A stretch of 32,656 nt of DNA from an uncultured Lachnospiraceae bacterium (lineage in GTDB: Bacteria > Bacillota > Clostridia > Lachnospirales > Lachnospiraceae): contig CAMOSN010000011.1 of NCBI GenBank assembly GCA_946624935.1, positions 1-32,656 on the forward strand, given 5' to 3'. The notes under the pieces are model-generated. The model worked only from the letters and a program-made list of their open reading frames with translations. It made no database searches and was not told where the DNA came from. The number at the start of each line of letters is the position of its first letter. Position 1 is the stretch's first letter. A program made the translations under genes and the position numbers. Shown here one piece after another: positions 25,397 to 32,607 of the stretch.

Positions 25397-25535
25397 ACCA
25401 TATAGAACCACATACTGAAAGAGCTGCTGCATATATGGTAAAAAATGTTTCCCAACAGCACGCAAACAAAATATTTGATAAAATATGTAATTAGCAGAAA
25501 TATACAGATATATTTGGATATAAGGACACTTAAGA
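25397..25535. other. AT-rich intergenic stretch upstream of the cytochrome gene
   Basis: No gene is seen between the U32 terminator and the cytochrome promoter. The stretch is markedly richer in A and T than the flanks. It contains a spaced inverted repeat, ACCATATA (25397-25404) with TATATGGT (25432-25439), of unknown meaning. Confidence 0.4.
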
Positions 25536-25564
25536 TTGACAATTATAAAGCTGAGTGATAGCAT
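25536..25564 (+). promoter_or_regulatory. Promoter of the cytochrome/sulfite-oxidase-like pair
   Basis: A perfect -35, TTGACA (25536-25541), and TAGCAT (25559-25564) are spaced by 17 bp. The predicted start near 25571 leaves a leader of about 100 bases before the ATG at 25671. Confidence 0.65.
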
Positions 25565-25670
25565 AAAAGTGAAATAGTTTGTTATTTTTTCGCCGATCTT
25601 AGTGTTTGAGGCAGATCCGCGGGAGAGAAAAACGTCAACAACTCATTTTATGCGCGTGGGAGGTTTCATT

Positions 25671-27314
25671 ATGGGAAATAAAAGGTGTTTTTCTATGCTG
25701 GTGCTGCTGCTTATTTTTATTATTTCAGCTTCAGCATTCGCAGAAACGGATTCTGGTGGTGACGTGCAAGGCGGCGTGGGAGAACCTGCAGTCAACAAAC
25801 CAGCGGTTGTGGATGATCCGATTGGCGCCGCGAACCAGTATCTGGATGAATTAAATAACAATTGGAAAACGATAGCCGAAGAATACGCGCCTGAGATTCG
25901 TGTTCTGGATAATGGTGTTATGGTACAGCGCACGCCTTCCGAATACAGCATCACCGGGTGGATGTGGCAGAGTGACACGATTTCTTATAATACTTACTGG
26001 CTGGATGCGGATAATCGTGGATGCCAGGCTTGTCATGCGAATTTGGATGATCTGATTATGAACATGAATTATGATCATCCGGCATTCTGGAACAAAAACA
26101 TGGGTGTGAACACGACGGTTCAGCAGTGCCTTATTTGTCATACGCTGGCAGACGGATATATCACAAGCAACTATGATTTTGGAACATTGATCCACGCAAT
26201 TCATTACGCAAAGGATAGCAAGTATAGCGGAAACTGTATGTCCTGCCATAATATGACAGCGGATGGCAACGGGGTAGCCCTTTGGGATCTTGTCAAATAT
26301 AAGAAGATGGTGGGTATTGAGAACGTCGCAGATGTGGAAGGAGAGTTTTCGTTTACGCAGGATAAGACGCAGTCTATGAGCGAAGTATTCTCCTATGACT
26401 GGATGCATTCCGATGCAGACAATATGCGCCATGCATTGGGTGTTAATGGTGCCAATGTACAGCCTCCACAGGATATGTTTGACAACTGGGAAATCACAAT
26501 TGATGGCCTGGTGGAAAATCCCTATACAATTAAACTGCCCGAGTTGATCGCGAAAGCAGAAGAAGCAGGGGTTGTTAAAACAAAGATTTCGAAGATGACC
26601 TGTGACTGGTGTGCTGTCGGTGGTGGCGGTATTACAAATGTAGAAATTACAGGCATACCTCTGCGCTGGCTCCTCGAGGAGGCTGGCGGATGGGACGAAA
26701 GTGCGACAGGTGTCATATTCAAGAATATCGATGGAGATGAAGGATCTCTGCGATGCGTTCGTATCGACCGTATCGATGATGTTTACCTTGTATATAAGAT
26801 CGGCGGCGAGTATTTGGATGGAAGTCGCGGATACCCTGTGACAAACTGGTATGAAGCTGTAGATGCACAGTCGAATAAGAAGCAGATTCTCGGATATACG
26901 GTGACAGCAGATCTGGAATGGGACTATTATGACACGCGGATACCAAATGGCTGGAAGAATGCTGAGGGGGGATATGACAACAAGCCGAATGCTACGATCT
27001 TAAAGAATCCGGAGGGACTGATTATCGAAACAGGCGTGCCACATACATTTGAAGGTTATGCGGATGCCTATGACGAGAAAATTGTGTCGCTTGAATTCTC
27101 TATGGATCAGGGTGAAACATGGACAAAATATGATCTGGGTGATACGGATGTCACCAAATGGGTGTACTGGTACTTTACCTGGACACCACAGACGGATGCT
27201 TCCTACGTGCTTACGGTTCGTGCTACTACAGAATCGGGCCTCGTCAGCTCGACGCTTCACAGCGTGATGGTAACAGCGCGAAGTGATATGGAGGATTTGC
27301 AGAATGAAAACTAA
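25671..27314 (+). CDS. Secreted triheme cytochrome c fused to a sulfite-oxidase-like domain and an Ig-like Mo-co dimerisation domain
   Basis: The 547-residue protein starts with a Sec signal (MGNKRCFSML, hydrophobic core, cut after AFA at residue 24). Residues about 95-200 form a cytochrome module with three heme c sites, CQACH (118-122), CLICH (153-157) and CMSCH (189-193). Nearby His136, His175 and His178 are possible sixth ligands. Residues about 265-420 follow the sulfite oxidase molybdopterin fold: TCDWC (Cys311 or Cys314 at the molybdenum-ligand position), ITGIPLRWLLEEAGG, and GSRGYPVTNWY where typical enzymes have HGYPxR. Residues about 457-535 match the Mo-co dimerisation Ig domain (EGYADAYDEKIVSLEFSMDQGETW). 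No twin-arginine motif is present. GTGGGAGG supports the ATG at 25671. It probably moves electrons outside the membrane; the substrate is unknown. Confidence 0.82.
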   Translation: MGNKRCFSMLVLLLIFIISASAFAETDSGGDVQGGVGEPAVNKPAVVDDPIGAANQYLDELNNNWKTIAEEYAPEIRVLDNGVMVQRTPSEYSITGWMWQSDTISYNTYWLDADNRGCQACHANLDDLIMNMNYDHPAFWNKNMGVNTTVQQCLICHTLADGYITSNYDFGTLIHAIHYAKDSKYSGNCMSCHNMTADGNGVALWDLVKYKKMVGIENVADVEGEFSFTQDKTQSMSEVFSYDWMHSDADNMRHALGVNGANVQPPQDMFDNWEITIDGLVENPYTIKLPELIAKAEEAGVVKTKISKMTCDWCAVGGGGITNVEITGIPLRWLLEEAGGWDESATGVIFKNIDGDEGSLRCVRIDRIDDVYLVYKIGGEYLDGSRGYPVTNWYEAVDAQSNKKQILGYTVTADLEWDYYDTRIPNGWKNAEGGYDNKPNATILKNPEGLIIETGVPHTFEGYADAYDEKIVSLEFSMDQGETWTKYDLGDTDVTKWVYWYFTWTPQTDASYVLTVRATTESGLVSSTLHSVMVTARSDMEDLQNEN

Positions 27315-28320
27315 AAAGAAAGCTATTTCCTTATTAACCGGAGCAGCTACCCTGTTGGGTAGTGCAGGTGTTGTAGACGCTCAGATTACGGAAACGCAGA
27401 CTCCGCAGCTTGAGCCGAGGGAAGAGGAATCCTTCACTAGTGTGGCTAATGTAAAAGGACAGTTTGCATTTGATCAGGATACGATGACTCCTCCAGATGA
27501 GGTTTTCAGCTTGTTTGGTACCGCTGCGACGGCTGCCTGCGCGAAACCTGGCTTTGCTCTTGATAAGGCTGAACGTCAGGAATACTATGTAAATGTAGGC
27601 GGAAGACTGAAGAAGAACTTCGCCATCAGCCTGGATAAGCTTGAGAGCATGAATGCAAAAAGCACCGGAATGGTGTGTACATGTGCAACATCAGGTGCGG
27701 TGGCTATGGCAAACGTGACAGGAGTACCGGTTAAGGATATCCTGTCGATGACGAAACTGGAGGATGACGCGAATGCCATTGTTTTCCGGGATGCGCAGGG
27801 TTATGGAATACCGATGCCGCTCGATTACGTCCTGGAGAAGGAAGCTCTGCTTGTTTACAAAGTGGGAGATACTGAAAATGTGGAAGGTCTGCAGGTTTGG
27901 ATGCCGGATACCGTTGCCAGATATTTCACCAGACAGATTATGGAGATCGAAGTGCTCCATATGGACAAAACTCCGGAAATCATGGACGTAGAACCACAGC
28001 ATCGCGCCAAGGTCAGCATTATGAACAGATTCACAAAGAGTTTTGCACCAGGTGATGAAATTGCCTTTGAAGGATATGCTGACGATTGTGGCAGAGCGAT
28101 TTCCAACATTGAATTTTCGATGGACAATGGCCTTACATGGACATCTTGCGAGACGCCCGGTACAGATGCGCAGAAATGGGTGTACTGGCATTTCTCCTAT
28201 GTTCCTGAGGTTGCCGGCACTTATAAACTCGATGTCCGAGCCAGAACTGCTGACGGAAATGTAAGCCCGCTTGCTTCCAGTATTGTATTTGAAGTAGATG
28301 CGGGGATGACAAGCAGCTAA
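27304..28320 (+). CDS. Secreted sulfite-oxidase-like protein, heme-free paralog
   Basis: A 338-residue protein with a Sec signal (MKTKKKAISLLTGAATLLGS, cut near VDA at residue 26). It shares the architecture of the C-terminal two thirds of the preceding protein: FAFDQDTMTPPDEVFS matches its FSFTQDKTQSMSEVFS, then comes a reduced sulfite-oxidase-like core with MVCTC (Cys125, Cys127) at the molybdenum-ligand position, VTGVPVKDIL, and an Ig-like end (EGYADDCGRAISNIEFSMDNGLTWTS). No CxxCH is present. The ATG at 27304 lies inside the end of the cytochrome gene (11-bp overlap), with GGAGG seven bases upstream, so the two are translationally coupled. It may be a partner subunit of the cytochrome or a diverged cofactor-free binding protein. 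Confidence 0.78.
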   Translation: MKTKKKAISLLTGAATLLGSAGVVDAQITETQTPQLEPREEESFTSVANVKGQFAFDQDTMTPPDEVFSLFGTAATAACAKPGFALDKAERQEYYVNVGGRLKKNFAISLDKLESMNAKSTGMVCTCATSGAVAMANVTGVPVKDILSMTKLEDDANAIVFRDAQGYGIPMPLDYVLEKEALLVYKVGDTENVEGLQVWMPDTVARYFTRQIMEIEVLHMDKTPEIMDVEPQHRAKVSIMNRFTKSFAPGDEIAFEGYADDCGRAISNIEFSMDNGLTWTSCETPGTDAQKWVYWHFSYVPEVAGTYKLDVRARTADGNVSPLASSIVFEVDAGMTSS

Positions 28321-28382
28321 AGTGGCGGAGTATCGACCACTTACATTCGCGTGAAAACTAAATATTGAAAATGAGGCAGAGC

Positions 28383-28416
28383 GGGGCTGTTGCAAAATTT
28401 GCGGCAGCCCCCATTT
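28383..28416 (+). terminator. Stem-loop after the sulfite-oxidase-like pair
   Basis: The arms GGGGCTGTTGC (28383-28393) and GCGGCAGCCCC (28401-28411) pair with two G-T wobbles around AAAATTT. Only a short T-rich tail follows, so termination may be moderate. The arm also resembles the terminal repeats of some insertion sequences, but no transposase is present. Confidence 0.6.
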
Positions 28417-28541
28417 GTCTGTGCCCATGGGCGTACTGGATTGATAGAGCCGTTATGTACCGGACAGTACGCACGGTAGGCATGATGGTGTGAGAATTCC
28501 AGCAGGATCGAACCCGGAGCCTGTAATCTCAAAAATATGCT
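28417..28541. other. Intergenic stretch without a gene
   Basis: No gene is supported. A short leftward frame through 28341-28532 overlaps the stem-loop and lacks family features. A piece near 28505-28520 looks like the loop of a tRNA T-arm on the minus strand, but no stems fit. Confidence 0.35.
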
Positions 28542-28570
28542 TTGAGAAGTGCTTTTGTATGGTATATTTT
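28542..28570 (+). promoter_or_regulatory. Possible promoter of the Lsm-like/GNAT gene
   Basis: TTGAGA (28542-28547) and TATTTT (28565-28570) are spaced by 17 bp. An overlapping TATATT at 28563 makes the exact -10 uncertain. Confidence 0.45.
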
Positions 28571-28623
28571 AAAAGAGTATCTTTGTTGAAAGAGTTATGA
28601 GTAGACGGTGAGAGGCCACAGAT

Positions 28624-29280
28624 ATGGATCTGTCAAAATACGATGGAAAACATGTCCGTATAACGGACAAATGGGGAGAAACCTATACAGGTATGGCGGA
28701 GTATGGAAATCACGATTTTCTGGAGTGTGAATATGGCGGTGAGGAAGACAGTATTTTCATCGAGGATTCCCTCATTTACAACTCGCAAATTGTTTCCATA
28801 GAGGAAATCGAAGTGCACGGAACCGTGAAGCTATGGACGGATCGAATGATCCTGCGCAGATACCGTCCGGAAGATGCCGAAGCGCTGTATCGTTATCTGG
28901 GGACAGATCCGGCAATGTATAAGTACTCTGGCTGGAACCCCTACGCAACTTTGGAAATGGCACAGGAAACAGTACGTGGGTTTATCGACAGCTACGGCGA
29001 TGAACATAGCTATTCCTGGGTAATGGATATTGATGATGTTATCGTCGGTACGATCGGCGCTTATGATTTTAAGGACGATCAGATCGAGGTCGGCTTCAGC
29101 GTCGTGAAGGGCTGGCAGGGGCGCGGCCTTGCGACTGCGGCTTTGAAGAAAGTACTGGAATACCTGACGGAAAATGAAGGCATTTCCTGTGTGACAGCGT
29201 GGTGCGCAGCTGAGAATATCGGTTCTCGGAAAGTGCTCGAAAAAGCGGGAATGAGGCTGGTAAGCGAAGAAAATCATTGA
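28624..29280 (+). CDS. GNAT N-acetyltransferase with an N-terminal Lsm-like domain
   Basis: A 218-residue fusion. Residues 1-62 (DLSKYDGKHVRITDKWGETYTGMAEYG, ending SIEEIE) form a small beta-barrel pattern like Lsm/Sm-type or related domains. Residues about 70-215 are a RimJ/RimL-type acetyltransferase: LILRRYRPEDAEALYRYL-like start (ILRRYRPEDAEAL), the acetyl-CoA loop GWQGRGLATAAL near residue 161, and AENIGSRKVLEKAGM near 197. The substrate is unknown; RimJ/RimL relatives acetylate protein N-termini, amino acids or antibiotics. The N-terminal domain could recognise RNA or a ribosomal partner, but that is a guess. GAGAGG precedes the ATG. Confidence 0.85.
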   Translation: MDLSKYDGKHVRITDKWGETYTGMAEYGNHDFLECEYGGEEDSIFIEDSLIYNSQIVSIEEIEVHGTVKLWTDRMILRRYRPEDAEALYRYLGTDPAMYKYSGWNPYATLEMAQETVRGFIDSYGDEHSYSWVMDIDDVIVGTIGAYDFKDDQIEVGFSVVKGWQGRGLATAALKKVLEYLTENEGISCVTAWCAAENIGSRKVLEKAGMRLVSEENH

Positions 29281-29435
29281 TGTGACCGGAGAGTGAGCAT
29301 GATAATCACCTGCATCCTCGTTACTTCAGTAGTAAACCGGTTTTTTTCGGCATTGCCAATCACGGCGATGTTTGGACAGATAAACCGGGAGAGGCGGCAC
29401 ATAGGTGATTGTTTCCATTAATGATGATTTAAAGA

Positions 29436-30143
29436 ATGATGAGCAGATCAAAACCAATGATTCAATATGAGAATACCGTTCCGGGTATATTTGTGCGCAG
29501 GGTAAACCGTTTTGTTGCCGAAGTGCTGATCGATGGAAATAAGGAACAGGTTCACGTCAAGAATACCGGCCGCCTGCAGGAACTGCTGGTTCCGGGGGCG
29601 AAGGTTACTCTTCAGAAAGCATCGGATCCAAAGCGGAAGACGGCCCATGACCTGATTTCTGTCTATAAGCCGGGGGTGAAATGGGTAAATATCGACAGCC
29701 TTGTACCGAATGAACTGATGAAACGGTATCTCATGAGCCTGAACTTCGATGTGGTGAGACCCGAGTATACTTACGGAGATTCCAGATTTGATTTTTACAT
29801 GGAGAGCCAGGGAGAAAAATACCTGACGGAAGTGAAAGGCTGCACGCTGGCAGCGGATCTGGAACGTGGCATCGGGTTATTCCCGGATGCCCCGACTGAA
29901 CGCGGAGTGAAGCATCTCAAAGAGCTCGCTGCTGCGGCGAAGGAAGGTTATCACTGCCAGATCGCCTTTGTCATCCAGATGAATGGGATCCATACGGTTT
30001 ATCCGAACGATGACACACAACCGGAGTTCCGACAGGCTCTGGAACGCGCCATAAAGGCTGGCGTGCAGGCTGCCTGTTATATATGCCATGTAGAAGCTGA
30101 CAGCATCAGGATGACAGGCCAGGCACAGATGAGGTCGGTTTGA
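29436..30143 (+). CDS. sfsA: SfsA-family DNA/RNA nuclease
   Basis: A 235-residue protein of the sugar fermentation stimulation family, now viewed as an OB-fold plus PD-(D/E)xK nuclease-like fold. Visible motifs are AEVLIDGNKEQVHVKNTGRLQELL near residue 28, SRFDFYM near 116, the catalytic EVKGCTL near 131, FPDAPTERGVKHLKEL near 148 and the C-terminal IQMNGIHTVYPND near 188. Length and motifs are normal for SfsA. Its cellular role remains unclear. The ribosome site is poor; the ATG at 29436 or an internal ATG such as 29457 (MIQYEN) could be used. Between this gene and the GNAT gene lie about 155 bp without a clear feature. Confidence 0.92.
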   Translation: MMSRSKPMIQYENTVPGIFVRRVNRFVAEVLIDGNKEQVHVKNTGRLQELLVPGAKVTLQKASDPKRKTAHDLISVYKPGVKWVNIDSLVPNELMKRYLMSLNFDVVRPEYTYGDSRFDFYMESQGEKYLTEVKGCTLAADLERGIGLFPDAPTERGVKHLKELAAAAKEGYHCQIAFVIQMNGIHTVYPNDDTQPEFRQALERAIKAGVQAACYICHVEADSIRMTGQAQMRSV

Positions 30144-30331
30144 TATGATGACAGAGTTCTATTAGATAGTCAGGTGGCGTTGATGGAACAGGTTCTTCTT
30201 TGTTTTTTCTTTTTTCTTGTCATGGAACACCTTCGAAACACCTGAAAGGTTTAAGAATGAATTAGGTGGCTGGCATTTTTCGCGTCAGAGGTATGAACTT
30301 CAGAATTCTTTACTGCAGAGAACTATAAATA
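30144..30331. other. Intergenic stretch after sfsA
   Basis: No gene is seen. A T-rich tract near 30187-30220 lacks a strong preceding stem, so it is only a possible terminator. The remaining sequence up to the flavoprotein promoter is AT-rich and unremarkable. Confidence 0.35.
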
Positions 30332-30360
30332 TTGAAAATAATTTTCATTTATGATAGATT
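30332..30360 (+). promoter_or_regulatory. Promoter of the flavoprotein reductase gene
   Basis: TTGAAA (30332-30337) and TAGATT (30355-30360) are spaced by 17 bp. The -35 is covered by the Fur-box-like palindrome. The leader is about 75 bases. Confidence 0.5.
30333..30347. promoter_or_regulatory. Fur-box-like 7-1-7 operator
   Basis: TGAAAATAATTTTCA is a perfect 7-1-7 palindrome. It differs from the Bacillus Fur-type core TGATAATNATTATCA at one symmetric pair of positions. Because it overlaps the -35, it fits repression by a Fur-family protein (Fur, Zur or PerR). Confidence 0.55.
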
Positions 30361-30443
30361 AATGATACCTGAGAGTTTCCTGCTTAAATGAACGAAGGGC
30401 AGGCGATGCACGCTTTGAAAGCTGTATGGAAAGGAGCGGACAA

Positions 30444-32216
30444 ATGAAGAGAAAACTTATTTCAAGCTTCCTGTGTTTATCTGCGTTGGCCGGGATGACA
30501 ATGACCGCGGGGGCAGCGTACACGGAGGGTACCTACACGGGTACCGGCACTGGACATAACGGGCCGGTCAGTGTGGAGGTGACGGTATCGGCGGATGCAA
30601 TTGAGGATATTCAGGTGACTGAGTCGGCGGAATCAGCCTGCATCGGGGATGTGGCAGCTGAGCATGTAATTGCCGATGTGCTGACATATCAGTCGCTGGA
30701 TGTGGATACGGTCAGTGGATGCACAATCAGCCGGATGGGCTTTCTGACAGCGATTACGGATGCTTTATCGCAGGCTGGTGCGGACATTGATGCGCTGAAG
30801 GCTGTGGAGATTCCGGAAAAGACCGGAGAGGAGCGTACCATCGATACGGACGTGGTTGTGATCGGCGCGGGCGGTGCAGGTCTGACTGCTGCGATCCAGG
30901 CGGCCTACGATGGAGCTAAGGTGGTCGTGCTTGAAAAGCTTCCGCGCGTGGGCGGATCGACGGTTACGTCCAGTGCCATGCTGGTGGTAGGCGGATCCAA
31001 ACTGCAGGAGGAAGCTGGCATCGAGGACAGCATTGAAAATCTTAAGGAATATCTGAAGGATCGCAGTGAAGGCATCGCGGATGAGGAATGGAACAATTAC
31101 TACGCGGAGCACATCAATGAAATCCTCGACTGGTATCTTGATCTGGGGGTGAATTACAATAAGGACCTGATCCTGATCCAGGGTACTTCGACGATCCCGC
31201 GCGCACATATGCCGGTGGAAAGCGGTAGAGAACTGATCCCGCGGCTGGTAGAAGAGGCGGAAAAGAACGGAGTGGAGATTCTTACGGAAACACCAGCTGT
31301 CAGTCTGATCAAGGATGAAAGCGGGGCGGTTGTCGGTGTGAATGCGGAGGACCACGGTGCAGCGGTTACCGTGAACGCAAAGGCAGTGATCATTGCCACT
31401 GGCGGCTATGGCTGGAATGCCGATATGCGTGCAGAGTATGCACCGGATGCGGCGGATGTGTGGCCGGTAACCTCTCCGGGATCCACGGGCGACGGTATTG
31501 TGATGGGAACTGAGGCCGGTGCAGATACGGTATTCAAGGGCGGCTTTATTGGATGGAAAGTAGTTTCTCCTGCTTACGGACACACAACCGCAGTTGGGGC
31601 TCCGATCTATGGTGCTGCCAATCTCATTGTGAATGAGCAGGGCGACCGGTTTGGTGATGAAAGCCTGGACTATCCGTTCCTGTATGATGAGATGGTCGCA
31701 GACGGCAGCGAGACCTTCTATTTCATCTTTGACAGCGGCGACAAGGAGACCAAGGACCTGGTCAACAATGTGAGCGATACCGTCAATAACCTTGAGCTTG
31801 GTGTTGAGGCTGGCGTGGCCTTCAAGGCTGAAACCCTTGAGGAGCTGGCTGAGGTGAGCGGACTTGCTGATCTTGCGCAGACCGTCGAAAAATACAACGC
31901 TGCGATCGAGGCCGGAACCGATGAAGAGTACGGACGCGACACCGCCACCATGATTCCGATTCAGAACGGACCATTCTATGCGCTGCAGTGCAAAAAAGCC
32001 ATTCTCGGAACCTTTGGTGGACTGAACACCAACATGACCGGTGAGGTAGTGGATGCCGAGGATAATGCAATTCCGGGCCTTTATGCCGCAGGTGAGGTCG
32101 CAAACGGCGAATTCTTCCCCAAAATGTATCCGTCCTCCGGCCTGGCACTGGGCGAGGCTGTTCTGTTTGGTCGTGAGGCTGGCAAGAGCGCAGCAGCGTA
32201 CGCTCTTTCAGAATAA
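30444..32216 (+). CDS. Secreted FMN-binding/FAD flavoprotein reductase (flavocytochrome c-like, heme-free)
   Basis: The 590-residue protein has a Sec signal (MKRKLISSFL to AGA near residue 25) and an FMN-binding domain (about 27-110) with SGCT at 91-94, the site where Thr94 could take covalent FMN from an ApbE-type transferase. An FAD-dependent fumarate-reductase-like domain follows, with GAGGAG at 141-146, VVLEK, IIATGGYGWN near 316, STGDG near 347 and IPGLYAAGEVANGEF near 543. No CxxCH is present. By eye, residues that bind or protonate fumarate in Shewanella FccA are mostly changed: the catalytic arginine position reads Tyr389 and the last arginine region reads MYPSSG, while His255 in RAHMP remains. 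The substrate is therefore probably not fumarate. AAGGAG supports the ATG at 30444. It would act outside the membrane. Confidence 0.88.
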   Translation: MKRKLISSFLCLSALAGMTMTAGAAYTEGTYTGTGTGHNGPVSVEVTVSADAIEDIQVTESAESACIGDVAAEHVIADVLTYQSLDVDTVSGCTISRMGFLTAITDALSQAGADIDALKAVEIPEKTGEERTIDTDVVVIGAGGAGLTAAIQAAYDGAKVVVLEKLPRVGGSTVTSSAMLVVGGSKLQEEAGIEDSIENLKEYLKDRSEGIADEEWNNYYAEHINEILDWYLDLGVNYNKDLILIQGTSTIPRAHMPVESGRELIPRLVEEAEKNGVEILTETPAVSLIKDESGAVVGVNAEDHGAAVTVNAKAVIIATGGYGWNADMRAEYAPDAADVWPVTSPGSTGDGIVMGTEAGADTVFKGGFIGWKVVSPAYGHTTAVGAPIYGAANLIVNEQGDRFGDESLDYPFLYDEMVADGSETFYFIFDSGDKETKDLVNNVSDTVNNLELGVEAGVAFKAETLEELAEVSGLADLAQTVEKYNAAIEAGTDEEYGRDTATMIPIQNGPFYALQCKKAILGTFGGLNTNMTGEVVDAEDNAIPGLYAAGEVANGEFFPKMYPSSGLALGEAVLFGREAGKSAAAYALSE

Positions 32217-32312
32217 AACGGATTTCAGAAGGGCGATGGGTAGCCTGTCCGGAGTGAGCTGAAAAGGACCGGTAATCCCGTCACATGGATTTGCAATGGA
32301 AAGTGAAAATGA

Positions 32313-32561
32313 ACATCAGAAAAGCGAATTGCAGAGAAGAAGTTGTCGCTGAAAACGAAGAAGACAACGACGATCAAGGCTAAGCAGACGCTGCAGAATA
32401 AGAAACTGAAACTTAAGAAGCACAGAGTTATCAAGTACGAGTCTTCCAATACGAAGATCGCTACAGTGACCGCCAAGGGGAAGGTGAAGGCGAGTAAGTG
32501 CTTCATCTACATCTATTCTCAGAGTGGTGTGTTCGCTAAAGTAACTGTCAATGTGAAGTGA
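32313..32561 (+). pseudogene. Remnant of a Big_2 (bacterial Ig-like) surface domain
   Basis: The frame encodes a lysine-rich stretch with the Big_2 pattern: LKTKKTTTIKAKQ, IKYESSNTKIATVTAKGKVKAS, then a strand-like YIYSQSGVFAKVTVNVK end. Such domains usually repeat at the C-terminal part of clostridial cell-surface proteins. No ATG or ribosome site begins this frame (a TGA lies at 32310), and no larger protein is fused to it. I therefore read it as a detached, decayed C-terminal end. A TTG at 32343 could start a 72-residue product, but that is not supported by a ribosome site. Confidence 0.6.
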
Positions 32562-32567
32562 TTATTG

Positions 32568-32607
32568 TACCGGGGGTCATGCATTTGGCTCCTGGTATTG
32601 TTTTGTT
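32568..32607 (+). terminator. Terminator after the Big_2 remnant
   Basis: The arms TACCGGGGGTC (32568-32578) and GGCTCCTGGTA (32587-32597) pair, with wobbles, around an 8-nt loop. TTGTTTTGTT follows. Its retention suggests that a full surface-protein gene once ended here. Confidence 0.6.

Noticed and set aside
25320..25440. Inverted repeat ACCATATA/TATATGGT as a mobile-element end
   Set aside because: The arms are short and AT-rich with no transposase or target duplication; chance is likely.
28490..28530. tRNA-like T-arm on the minus strand
   Set aside because: A GGTTCGATCC loop is present, but T-stem, anticodon and acceptor pairings do not form.
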